Assembly (NCBI GenBank): GCA_937967705.1
Contig: CALCJG010000375.1
Location: 1-16,084 of the forward strand
DNA length: 16,084 bases
Source of the DNA: an uncultured Spirochaetia bacterium
Lineage (GTDB): Bacteria > Spirochaetota > UBA4802 > JAGODF01
Direction: 5' to 3'
Shown: piece after piece, positions 8,139-14,422 of the stretch
How the letters are laid out: the number at the start of each line of letters is the position of its first letter
Numbering within the stretch: the first letter of the stretch is position 1
Translations under genes and position numbers: made by a program
Notes under the pieces: model-generated
What the model was told of the DNA's origin: nothing
Databases searched by the model: none
Seen by the model: only the letters and a program-made list of their open reading frames with translations

Positions 8139-8954
8139 ATGAACGAAAAGTTCCGTTTGAAGTTTTACATAGCGCTCCTGGCCGTCGTAATGGCGCTGGG
8201 CAGTATGGGTTTCATGTGGCTGGAAGGCTGGTCCCTGCTGAACTCCGTCTATTTCAGCATCGTTACCATCGCCACGGTGGGCTATGGCGACCTCCATCCC
8301 GTAACGGCGCCGGGAAAGATACTCGCTGTGCTCCTGATCATCAGCGGCGTGGGAACCTTTCTCGGCGTAATCGCCAACTCCACGGAGATGCTCCTCAAAA
8401 AGAAGGAGAAACAGGAGCGCCTGGAAAAACTCAACATGGTCATCGGACTCTTCTTCAGCGACGCCGGGACCCATCTCCTCTCCCTTTTTGCCGGCAGCGA
8501 CAACCGCATCGAATCCCTCGAAGAGGCCTTCCGCATAAAAGGGGACTGGACGGATCTACGGTTTCGCGAAACCGCAAGGAAGGTCAGACCGGAACTCTTC
8601 GAATTCAGCATCGCCGGTTTTGATCTGGTGAAACTCCGCGAATTCCTACGAGGGAAATCCTCTACGATGCTCCTGCTCATGGAAAATCCCACCCTTCACG
8701 AACACGAACTCTTTACCGACCTTCTGAGAGCGGGATTTCATCTACACGAGGAGCTGAACTGCCGGGACGACCTGCAACAGATCGCCCCTTCCGACGCGGC
8801 GCACATCGCCGGCGACATCAACCGGTTCTATCTACTGCTGGTGAGGCAGTGGCTGGATTACATGGCACACCTGAAGAGGGACTATCCCTATCTCTTCTCC
8901 CTTGCCGTCAGGCGCAATCCCTTCGACCGGAACGCCTCTCCGGTGGTCTATTGA
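8139..8954 (+). CDS. Two-TM potassium channel with unrecognised C-terminal domain
   Basis: The 271-residue inner-membrane protein has the KcsA/Kch pore plan: TM1 (about 8-28), pore helix, selectivity filter TVGYGD (46-51), and TM2 (about 60-80, with the gating glycine region ISGVGTFLGV). After TM2 comes a basic, coiled-coil-like helix (KKKEKQERLEK, 87-97). The cytoplasmic domain to residue 271 does not show the GxGxxG Rossmann motif of RCK/TrkA-N domains, so it is not a standard RCK channel. I do not recognise that domain. The start is supported by GGGAGAGG 4 bases upstream of ATG. The gene ends 9 bases from the convergent transketolase gene. Confidence 0.85.
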   Translation: MNEKFRLKFYIALLAVVMALGSMGFMWLEGWSLLNSVYFSIVTIATVGYGDLHPVTAPGKILAVLLIISGVGTFLGVIANSTEMLLKKKEKQERLEKLNMVIGLFFSDAGTHLLSLFAGSDNRIESLEEAFRIKGDWTDLRFRETARKVRPELFEFSIAGFDLVKLREFLRGKSSTMLLLMENPTLHEHELFTDLLRAGFHLHEELNCRDDLQQIAPSDAAHIAGDINRFYLLLVRQWLDYMAHLKRDYPYLFSLAVRRNPFDRNASPVVY

Positions 8955-8963
8955 TGTCAACTG

Positions 8964-9668
8964 TCAATCCCTGAGGTATTCCTTTACCCGGAGGACGATA
9001 TTCTCCACGGTAAAGCCGAACTCCTCCGCCAGCTCCTGACAGGGGGCGGAGCGGCCGAAGCCTTTCATGGTGATGAAGAGGGCCTCAGCGCCGGCGTATT
9101 TCTCCCATCCCTGGGAGAGCCCGGCCTCCACAACGGCGCGTTTGGTAATATGCCGCGGCAGTACGCTCCTCCTGTATTTCTCATCCTGCCTGTCGAAGAG
9201 TTCCCAGGAAGGAAAGGAGATGACCCTCGCGTGAATACCCTGTTTCCCGAGCTCCAGGGCCGCTTCCAGGGTGATATGCACCTCCGAACCCGAAGCCAGG
9301 AGCAGGATGTCCGGGTCCATCTCCGGCTCGTGGACCGTGTAGGCCCCTTTATGCAGTTCCGCGGCCCCCTTCCCGGTGTATTTTCTCAGCAGTGGAATAT
9401 CCTGCCGTGTCAGGACCAGGGCCGTGGGACCGGTGACGTTTTCCAGGGCGGCAATCCAGGCCTCGGAGGTCTCCTCGGCATCCGCGGGACGAAGGACCGT
9501 CAGGTTGGGGATGGCCCGGGCCGCGGCCAGATGCTCCACCGGCTGATGGGTGGGCCCGTCCTCCCCCACGAAAAGGGAATCGTGCGTGAATACATAAATG
9601 CAGGGAAGACCGCTCAGGGCCGCAAGGCGCACCGCCGGACGCATGTAATCCATGAAGACGAAGAAGGT
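8964..9668 (-). CDS. tkt: Transketolase, C-terminal third, cut off by the contig junction
   Basis: Transketolase moves two-carbon units between sugar phosphates in the pentose-phosphate pathway using thiamine diphosphate. About 235 residues remain of a usual 650-670. Recognisable parts are TFFVFMDYMRPAVRLAAL, the HDSLFVGEDGPTHQPVEHLA loop that follows the pyrimidine-domain motif, AIPNLTVLRPADAEET, LVLTRQDIPLL, LLLASGSEVHI (start of the C-terminal domain) and SFPSWELFD. Upstream of about 9668-9671 the minus-strand frame stays open but stops resembling transketolase, because a foreign sequence begins there. The ATG at 9653 is an internal Met, not the start. The thiamine-diphosphate-binding N-terminal domain is absent. 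Confidence 0.93.
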   Translation of the reverse strand, partial: TFFVFMDYMRPAVRLAALSGLPCIYVFTHDSLFVGEDGPTHQPVEHLAAARAIPNLTVLRPADAEETSEAWIAALENVTGPTALVLTRQDIPLLRKYTGKGAAELHKGAYTVHEPEMDPDILLLASGSEVHITLEAALELGKQGIHARVISFPSWELFDRQDEKYRRSVLPRHITKRAVVEAGLSQGWEKYAGAEALFITMKGFGRSAPCQELAEEFGFTVENIVLRVKEYLRD

Positions 9669-9672
9669 GGCA
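9654..9672. other. Chimeric junction between bacterial and archaeal sequence
   Basis: Minus-strand transketolase homology stops at about 9668-9671, while an unrelated plus-strand protein C-terminus becomes recognisable from about 9661-9664. The two overlap by only a few bases (around AAGAAGGTGG), so the switch point lies in this short interval. Both genes are broken at the same place, which fits an assembly or ligation chimera better than natural recombination. The two sides also differ in promoter style and gene content. Confidence 0.8.
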
Positions 9673-9813
9673 TTCCTGGGCGAGGAGTACTTCGATCTGA
9701 TCTCCCAAGTGCCGGTTCTGGGAAGCTACTTCGCCCTGGGTGAGAGGGTGATAGTGGTACATGAGGGCCAGGCCTATGAGACGGTGGCCGAAGACGACTC
9801 GGGTTCTGGTTAG
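9661..9813 (+). CDS. C-terminal fragment, probably of a VWA-type surface protein
   Basis: Fifty residues up to TAG at 9811-9813 read as a genuine protein end: VAFLGEEYFDLISQ, then LGSYFALGERVIVVHEG and QAYETVAEDD. The pattern (E-x-Y-F-x-L, then x-Y-F-A-L-G-x-x-V-x-V-V-x-x-G-x-A-Y) resembles, from memory, the C-terminus of VIT/VWA-domain 'Ca-activated chloride channel-like' proteins. No more of the gene is present because the junction removes it. An ATG at 9652 is in frame but derives from the bacterial side. The stretch 9814-9889 to the convergent ATPase gene is T-rich near its end and holds nothing else recognisable. Confidence 0.5.
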   Translation, partial: KKVAFLGEEYFDLISQVPVLGSYFALGERVIVVHEGQAYETVAEDDSGSG

Positions 9814-9889
9814 AGCAACAAGAAAAATGAGCGAACCGGAGGGTCGGGAGATATCTGCTCGCCCGGCCCGGATTTTTCATTATTTTCCT

Positions 9890-10792
9890 TTATATCTCCA
9901 TCTGCCCCTTTACATAGAGGTCCTCTGCCACCCGGTTCAGCCTATCACCCTTCACCTCTCCGCCGTAGTCGGGCAGAATTACAATATCCTTATCATGGTA
10001 GCGATTCCGGATATCCTGGATGTAGGAGGTCTGAGAGGCCATCTTCTCCTGGCAGAATTGGCAGGGGCATTCTCCAATCACATGGTTTATGACAATGGCG
10101 GAGACGTTCACTCCATGCGACTGCACCGTCTCAATCAGCCGTCTGCTCTCCTCCACTGCCGCCTTCTCCGGGATGGTCACAACGGTGATGCTCGCGGTCT
10201 TGGGATCGGTAAGCGCATTTCTCATGGTCTCAGCCTTCAGCCGCATGGCTCTCACCTCTTTTAGTATGGAATCCCCAAATCCCGATTCAAGCATATTGAG
10301 AACCCCAATCCATTTGTTTCTGATCCCCAGCACCTTGGTGACAAATCCGGTGGTTATGGAGGGCAGCTGGAGCAGAGGGAGGACCATGGCCGTGGGCGCA
10401 GAGTCTATGACCACCAGATCGTACTTCTTCTGGACGTAGATGTCATTTAGCTTGTCCATGAATATCAGCTCGGAGACGCCAGGCATGCTGGCAAAGTCCT
10501 CCGGCTTCACCTCCACCTCGAAGAGGCCGAAAAGCGCAGTGATCATGTTCTTATATCTGCGAAAGAAGCTGCGTGACTCCTCGGCAAGGTCTGGCTCATA
10601 TGCAAATAGATGCTCTTTGATCTTATTCGGCTGGCTTCCCAGGTCTATATCGAAGATATCAGAGAGAGAATGAGCGGGATCCATGGAGAAGACAAGGGTC
10701 TCTAAGCCCTTTTCAGAGGCCCATATGCCTGTCGCTGCAGAACATACGCTCTTTCCCACGCCGCCCTTGCCTGCTACATAAATGAGCTTCAT
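9890..10792 (-). CDS. ArsA/GET3-family ATPase
   Basis: The 300-residue cytoplasmic ATPase starts MKLIYVAGKGGVGKS, the deviant Walker A of the SIMIBI class (8-15). DPAHS (38-42) and VVIDSAPTAMVLPLLQLP (compare DTAPTGHTLRLLQLP in GET3) place it in the ArsA/GET3 group rather than with ParA or CooC. C242, C244 and C247 (CPCQFC) sit where GET3 carries its zinc-binding CxxC at the dimer interface. Archaeal homologues are proposed tail-anchored-protein targeting or metal-linked factors; the client here is unknown. It is single-domain, unlike the tandem bacterial ArsA. No Shine-Dalgarno is evident before ATG 10792. An AATTAAAT box about 24-30 bases upstream suggests a near-leaderless transcript. It is divergent from the DIVGS gene pair. 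Confidence 0.85.
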   Translation of the reverse strand: MKLIYVAGKGGVGKSVCSAATGIWASEKGLETLVFSMDPAHSLSDIFDIDLGSQPNKIKEHLFAYEPDLAEESRSFFRRYKNMITALFGLFEVEVKPEDFASMPGVSELIFMDKLNDIYVQKKYDLVVIDSAPTAMVLPLLQLPSITTGFVTKVLGIRNKWIGVLNMLESGFGDSILKEVRAMRLKAETMRNALTDPKTASITVVTIPEKAAVEESRRLIETVQSHGVNVSAIVINHVIGECPCQFCQEKMASQTSYIQDIRNRYHDKDIVILPDYGGEVKGDRLNRVAEDLYVKGQMEI

Positions 10793-10840
10793 GGCCTGTA
10801 CTGATCGGGGGTGGATTTAATTGTTTGCTAATAAAAAGGT

Positions 10841-10853
10841 TTTTCTACTTTCA
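10841..10853 (+). promoter_or_regulatory. 13-mer TTTTCTACTTTCA upstream of first DIVGS gene
   Basis: This 13-base string recurs exactly at 11386-11398 in front of the paralogous gene. Here it follows a TATA-like TAATAAAAA (10829-10837) in the 101-base divergent region. It may be a shared regulator site or an initiator/BRE-like element, or a remnant of the duplication that made the gene pair. Confidence 0.4.
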
Positions 10854-10893
10854 AGACATTTTAATGAAATTAATTATAAAAGGGGGCGAAAGG

Positions 10894-11313
10894 ATGAGGA
10901 AGCAACTAATATTAACTGCAGTGTTCATTCTGTCCATTAGCTGGGCGCAAGGTATCAGCGACGGGAGGACAGCGAGCCTGGATATCGTTGGGAGCAATGT
11001 GAATAACACCACTTTCATATCGCTGGATGGCGTTCCGGTTGCGCTGGATATAGTAGGGAGCACCGCCAGTAATATCCAGGTAGGCGCTCTGGCTAAAGAT
11101 TTACAATCACAGTGCCGCAATTGCTATGAATGCGGCGCATGCGGTGAGCCGAAGATCTACACCACGCCATGGGACGACTTCAGAAGGCCTTTATGCTATC
11201 CTTGGAGTTCTTATATTCCCACCCGCTACAATAAGCCCATGATCAACTGGAATACGGGAACCATGGATCAAGAGCCAGTCTCTCTGGGCCAGGGAAATGG
11301 CGTCTCTGGCTGA
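10894..11313 (+). CDS. Secreted Cys-rich DIVGS-repeat protein, copy 1
   Basis: ATG 10894 is chosen over an in-frame ATG at 10825 because GGGGG (10882-10886) lies 7 bases upstream and a signal peptide then starts at once (MRKQ, hydrophobic 5-17, WAQG cleavage region). The mature part has two copies of a short beta-like repeat, SLDIVGSN (29-36) and ALDIVGST (50-57), each followed by a polar turn. A cysteine cluster Cys74-X2-Cys77-X2-Cys80-X2-Cys83 follows, then TPWDDF (91-96), one more Cys at 101, and an aromatic tail (139 residues in all). I know no function. The cysteines could bind a metal or iron-sulfur centre or form disulfides outside the membrane. The neighbour at 11448 is a diverged paralogue. 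Confidence 0.75.
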   Translation: MRKQLILTAVFILSISWAQGISDGRTASLDIVGSNVNNTTFISLDGVPVALDIVGSTASNIQVGALAKDLQSQCRNCYECGACGEPKIYTTPWDDFRRPLCYPWSSYIPTRYNKPMINWNTGTMDQEPVSLGQGNGVSG

Positions 11314-11343
11314 TGGCAAAGAAAGATGGAAAAAAGCCTCTCT

Positions 11344-11390
11344 GGCTGGCAGGCGGTTAGAGGTCTCTTCCGCCAGCCGAAAAGCTTTTC
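11344..11390 (+). terminator. Stem-loop and palindrome between the DIVGS genes
   Basis: GGCTGGC (11344-11350) pairs perfectly with GCCAGCC (11372-11378), and GGCGG/CCGCC inside offers an alternative pairing. It is followed directly by the 12-base palindrome GAAAAGCTTTTC (11379-11390), which supplies a T-run. It could terminate copy 1 or insulate copy 2; the T-run also forms part of the shared 13-mer. Confidence 0.4.
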
Positions 11391-11410
11391 TACTTTCAGT
11401 ATATATAAAA
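11386..11410 (+). promoter_or_regulatory. Archaeal TATA box with shared 13-mer, DIVGS copy 2
   Basis: TATATATAAAA at 11400-11410 is a strong archaeal TATA box. It predicts transcription start near 11430-11435, about 15 bases before the TTG start. The 13-mer TTTTCTACTTTCA (11386-11398) sits immediately upstream, where the BRE would lie, and is identical to 10841-10853. Confidence 0.55.
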
Positions 11411-11447
11411 CATCCATTAAATATTATGTCCAATGGAGGGGAATGAG

Positions 11448-11864
11448 TTGAGGTATTCTATACTGGCAGCAATGCTGATTCTGATGGCATCAAGCGCCAT
11501 GGCCTTTGGCGGCCCAGGATCAGTGGTCGTGGATATTGTGGGAAGCAATGTGGAGGATACGAAGGTTGTGGCCGATGGCCGTGGAGATATAGACCTGGAA
11601 ATCATCGGAAGCACAGCGAAAAACACAATAGTTTCCCCATTTAAGGCAACAAGTTATTATCAATCATGCCAGATCTGTCCGCAGTGTCCGACATATCCCA
11701 CACCCATATATCCAACACCTGAATGTCCCACGTGTCCCAGCCCTAGTGAAGAGCTGTACAAGCAGCTGATGCCCTGGGATTACAAGCATCTGGGTGTTGA
11801 TGCCTGGTACGGTGCTTTCTGGTATAGGGATGATCCCAATATGCCAAAATGGCCGCAGATTTAA
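11448..11864 (+). CDS. Secreted Cys-rich DIVGS-repeat protein, copy 2
   Basis: The start is set at TTG 11448: GGAGGGG (11435-11441) lies 6 bases before it, and the signal peptide then begins MRYSILAAMLILMASSAMA, parallel to copy 1. The ATG at 11433 overlaps the ribosome site and could only serve a leaderless mRNA. The mature protein (138 residues with signal) repeats the plan of copy 1: VDIVGSN (28-34) and LEIIGST (50-56), cysteines at 74, 77 and 80 at the same positions as copy 1, then a Pro/Thr/Tyr-rich linker with Cys93-X2-Cys96 and a MPWDY motif (108-112) matching TPWDD. The C-terminus is rich in Trp and Tyr. A tandem duplication is evident; function is unknown. Confidence 0.75.
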   Translation: MRYSILAAMLILMASSAMAFGGPGSVVVDIVGSNVEDTKVVADGRGDIDLEIIGSTAKNTIVSPFKATSYYQSCQICPQCPTYPTPIYPTPECPTCPSPSEELYKQLMPWDYKHLGVDAWYGAFWYRDDPNMPKWPQI

Positions 11865-11878
11865 AAAGCCATCAGAGA

Positions 11879-11988
11879 AAAAGCTGCCTGATAACTATCT
11901 TAAGGCAGAGATAACGCAGGCTCAGGATTTGGTGAAGGGCCCGAGGGAAAAGGTCCTGAGCCACTCATTCTAAGATAGCGCAGCTTTT
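11879..11988 (+). ncRNA. Candidate structured RNA or nested inverted-repeat element
   Basis: Three perfect helices are nested: AAAAGCTGC (11879-11887) with GCAGCTTTT (11980-11988), CTATCTTA (11895-11902) with TAAGATAG (11971-11978), and GGCTCAGGA (11919-11927) with TCCTGAGCC (11954-11962). That makes 26 Watson-Crick pairs in 110 bases. Between the second and third helix is an asymmetric internal loop (16 bases left, 8 right), reminiscent of an H/ACA pseudouridylation pocket. However, no ACA box directly follows the outer stem (the nearest is at 11998-12000). Alternatives are a terminator after DIVGS copy 2 or a MITE-like remnant. No known archaeal RNA class is matched by eye. Confidence 0.4.
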
Positions 11989-12000
11989 ATGAAGCAGACA

Positions 12001-12017
12001 TCGTCCTCCCAGGACGA
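12001..12017. repeat. Perfect 7-bp inverted repeat upstream of the iron-sulfur protein gene
   Basis: TCGTCCT-CCC-AGGACGA is a perfect inverted repeat with a 3-base spacer, 37 bases upstream of the TATA-like box at 12055. The position would suit an archaeal regulator-binding site. It lacks a following T-run, so a terminator is less likely. Confidence 0.35.
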
Positions 12018-12054
12018 CCTCGCATTCTCGGATAATTCCTGTCAATCCGATAGG

Positions 12055-12061
12055 TTAAATA
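12055..12061 (+). promoter_or_regulatory. TATA-like box for the PAPS-reductase-like gene
   Basis: TTAAATA lies 29-35 bases before ATG 12090. With archaeal spacing, transcription would start within a few bases of the ATG. This fits the absence of a Shine-Dalgarno and a leaderless or very short-leader mRNA. Confidence 0.45.
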
Positions 12062-12089
12062 CCTGCAGCTGAAAACCCTGCAGAAATCC

Positions 12090-13991
12090 ATGCAAGACCG
12101 CAAAAGATCATTCTCTCCGGGCACAAGTGAGCTCTTCTGGTGCAGGAAATGTAACCTTCCTCTTTTATCGGAAGACTGTTCCCTCTGCCATCGTTCAGGC
12201 TTCAGAATCCCCCTATCTCCCCCAGGCGACGTCCGCCTTTGCTCTCGCCGGGGAAAGGACCTGCTCAGAGAGCTATTCCTGCAGAACTGGGGTGCAGCAG
12301 ATTTCCTGGATGACAGGCTGATCCTGCTCAACAAGATCGCCGGAATGGACCGGAGGGATCAGGTGATACTTGAGGGCCGACATATTGCCACCCTCTGGTT
12401 TGATATCACTCTAGATCAGCACAGGCTGGACCTGGAGATCGCTGGCGCTGCACTGCTTAAAGAAAGGGCGAAGAAGAACCTGGTTGTCTGTCATGACACC
12501 ATATTGAAGGGCCACATAAAAGGCAAGTGGCTGGCCAGGGATCAGATCGTAAGCCTGCCCCCATCTTTAGAAGAAGGAGATAGCCTCGTCTTGAGGATCG
12601 GGAAGTTCTCCGGCGTGGGAACCGTGCGCAGGAAAGATGAGGCCCAGGCAATCAGGATCAAGGATGTAACTCAGAGGGACTTCGTCCTGAGCGACAGACC
12701 AACCACATTGAAGGATACCATCCAGGCCAATGCGGAGCACCTGAAGCGCCTGGAGAGGGAAGCAATGGCCGAGATAAGGGAATATCTCTCCCGGACCAGG
12801 CTTCCAGTGAACATATCGTTCAGCGGGGGGAAAGACAGCCTGGCCTCGCTCATTCTGGCCAGAAAGCTGATGCCCAGAATTGATGTCCTCTTTATCAATA
12901 CGGGCTTGGAGTTTCCCGAGACCGTGGAGTATGTGCAAAAGCTCTGCTCAAACAATAAGCTCAGGCTGCATGAGATCAGAGGGGATAGCGACTTTTTCAA
13001 GCAGGCTGAGAGCTTCGGCCCTCCTGCCAAAGACTATCGCTGGTGCTGCAAAACCAATAAGCTTGGACCGATGACCTCCTTTTTGGCCGGGCAATATCCC
13101 AGAGGGTGCGTGACCATTGAGGGACGCAGAGTCTACGAGTCCTTCAATCGCTCCTCCATAAAGGCAGTGGAGAGGAACCCCTATGTTCCCGGCCAGACCA
13201 TGCTCTCACCCATCCGCAACTGGAGAGCCCTGGAGGTCATGCTCTACATCCACTGGAATGGTGAGGTGCCCAACCCTCTTTATGATGAGGACTATGAACG
13301 AATAGGCTGCTGGCTCTGCCCGGCATCTCTGCAGTCTGAATTCTCCCGCCTAAAAGAGAGCCACCCCAATCTCTACAGCCGCTGGAACTCCTTCCTCCAT
13401 GATTGGAGAGGAAAGAACGATCTTGATGAGAGATATGTCGATTGGGGATTTTGGCGTTGGCGAAAGCATCCTCCCAAGATCACCGAGATGGCCGACTCTT
13501 ATGGTATCGGTCTAACTTCTCAGGGCAGCATGAAAAAGGAGATCTCCCTTCAGGCGGTGAGGGGCAGATCCCCATGTGGCCTGGAGTATTCCATTGAGGC
13601 CATCTTGAACTCACCCCAGAATCATCCTTTCTCCAGTGTGGCCAATGCTCTGGGTATGCTGGGTGAGGCGAAGTATGAGGAGGATATGGGAGCCGCATTG
13701 CTGAAGACTGATAAAGGAAGGGCAACGGTCTTTGCTAACGGCCATATCATGATCATCGCCGGAAGAGAGGAGGCGGAAGAGCTTCTGCAGAAGGTGGTGG
13801 AAGTCATACTTCGGGCGCAGATGTGCACTAAATGCGGAATCTGCATTAGAAACTGCAGCAGAGGGGCGATCACCCTGGAAGATACCATTGTTGTAAATCA
13901 GGAGAGGTGCAATCATTGCGGGAAATGCGACCGGGGATGCATAGCAATAGATGAGGCGAAGAAGATCTGGAAAGGCTTGGGTGCCAGCTGA
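12090..13991 (+). CDS. PUA / PAPS-reductase-like / ferredoxin fusion protein
   Basis: The 633-residue cytoplasmic protein has four parts. Cys18-X2-Cys21 and Cys30-X2-Cys33 form a zinc ribbon. About 128-195 looks like a PUA domain (LVVCHDTILKGHIKGKWLA, then GDSLVLRI and GVGTVRR), a fold that usually binds RNA. Residues 235-460 form a PAPS-reductase/ATP-pyrophosphatase domain with P-loop SGGKDS (245-250) and FINTGLEFPET. Within it the pair Cys319-Cys320 and Cys407-X2-Cys410 copies the CC...CxxC [4Fe-4S] ligand set of APS reductase. The C-terminus has two CxxCxxCxxxC clusters (579-589, 607-617) as in 2[4Fe-4S] ferredoxins. Archaeal proteins of this plan are usually annotated as phosphoadenosine phosphosulfate reductase. 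The PUA and zinc ribbon make an RNA sulfur-modification role equally plausible. Substrate unknown. Confidence 0.85.
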   Translation: MQDRKRSFSPGTSELFWCRKCNLPLLSEDCSLCHRSGFRIPLSPPGDVRLCSRRGKDLLRELFLQNWGAADFLDDRLILLNKIAGMDRRDQVILEGRHIATLWFDITLDQHRLDLEIAGAALLKERAKKNLVVCHDTILKGHIKGKWLARDQIVSLPPSLEEGDSLVLRIGKFSGVGTVRRKDEAQAIRIKDVTQRDFVLSDRPTTLKDTIQANAEHLKRLEREAMAEIREYLSRTRLPVNISFSGGKDSLASLILARKLMPRIDVLFINTGLEFPETVEYVQKLCSNNKLRLHEIRGDSDFFKQAESFGPPAKDYRWCCKTNKLGPMTSFLAGQYPRGCVTIEGRRVYESFNRSSIKAVERNPYVPGQTMLSPIRNWRALEVMLYIHWNGEVPNPLYDEDYERIGCWLCPASLQSEFSRLKESHPNLYSRWNSFLHDWRGKNDLDERYVDWGFWRWRKHPPKITEMADSYGIGLTSQGSMKKEISLQAVRGRSPCGLEYSIEAILNSPQNHPFSSVANALGMLGEAKYEEDMGAALLKTDKGRATVFANGHIMIIAGREEAEELLQKVVEVILRAQMCTKCGICIRNCSRGAITLEDTIVVNQERCNHCGKCDRGCIAIDEAKKIWKGLGAS

Positions 13992-14165
13992 GGCTGGGCG
14001 CAGGTGCGGAGCAATCGAGATCTCGATGAAAGGGTTGCCGGGCCAAGCGCATGCTGAGAGGAAAGATCTGCGAAAAGGCTGCCAGGTCTATATCTTCATG
14101 GGCTTCTTCTGCCAGTAGATTTAAATATTCGATTAATAGCAAGAATACCACACTGAGGAATCAGA
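13992..14165 (+). promoter_or_regulatory. Intergenic region with TATA box and ribosome site of the cold-shock gene
   Basis: TTTAAATA (14120-14127) is an archaeal TATA-like box, predicting a start near 14149. GAGGAA (14155-14160) lies 5 bases before ATG 14166. I see no gene or clear terminator in the rest of the interval. Confidence 0.5.
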
Positions 14166-14360
14166 ATGGTATCCGGAACAGTAAAATTCTTCAATAGAAC
14201 CAAGAGATTTGGATTCATTGCAGGCGACGACGGTAAGGATTATTTCGTTCATGCAACCGGCCTCATGCCGGATGTCACCATAACTGAGGGTGACAAGGTC
14301 AGCTTCGAGGTAGTTGAAGGCGAGAAAGGCCCCAAGGCAGACAGAGTCACAAAAGAGTAA
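14166..14360 (+). CDS. Cold-shock domain protein (CspA family)
   Basis: The 64-residue protein is a single OB-fold cold-shock domain that binds single-stranded nucleic acid and acts as an RNA chaperone. RNP1 is KRFGFI (13-18; usually KGFGFI) and RNP2 is YFVHAT (26-31). The opening GTVKFFN and closing GPKADRVTKE are typical. Length is normal for the family. Csp genes are common in bacteria and patchy in archaea, so bacterial ancestry is likely. It has its own TATA box and ribosome site, and a downstream hairpin suggests monocistronic expression. Confidence 0.93.
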   Translation: MVSGTVKFFNRTKRFGFIAGDDGKDYFVHATGLMPDVTITEGDKVSFEVVEGEKGPKADRVTKE

Positions 14361-14402
14361 TCCAAAATTATCGCGCACATCTCATAAAAGCACATTTTCT
14401 CA

Positions 14403-14422
14403 TGGGCTGGGAAACCGGCCCA
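14403..14422 (+). terminator. GAAA-tetraloop hairpin after the cold-shock gene
   Basis: TGGGCTGG-GAAA-CCGGCCCA forms an 8-bp stem (one G-U pair) closed by a GNRA tetraloop, 42 bases after the stop codon. The pyrimidine-rich GATTTCCCCTTTCTCT follows. It probably terminates or stabilises the csp mRNA before tex. Confidence 0.5.

Noticed and set aside
9349..9880. Overlapping minus-strand ORFs across the junction
   Set aside because: One reads transketolase in a wrong frame and the other mixes both sources; neither resembles a protein family.
8139..10792. A functional link between the potassium channel, transketolase and the GET3-like ATPase
   Set aside because: The junction near 9654-9672 separates them into different organisms, so adjacency means nothing.
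11879..12000. Calling the nested element an H/ACA guide RNA
   Set aside because: The internal loop is suggestive, but no ACA directly follows the outer stem and no clear kink-turn could be assigned, so it is left as an unclassified candidate.
10894..13991. A new defence or CRISPR-like system formed by the DIVGS pair, structured element and iron-sulfur enzyme
   Set aside because: No nuclease, helicase, reverse transcriptase, effector or direct-repeat array is present; the genes have separate promoter signals.
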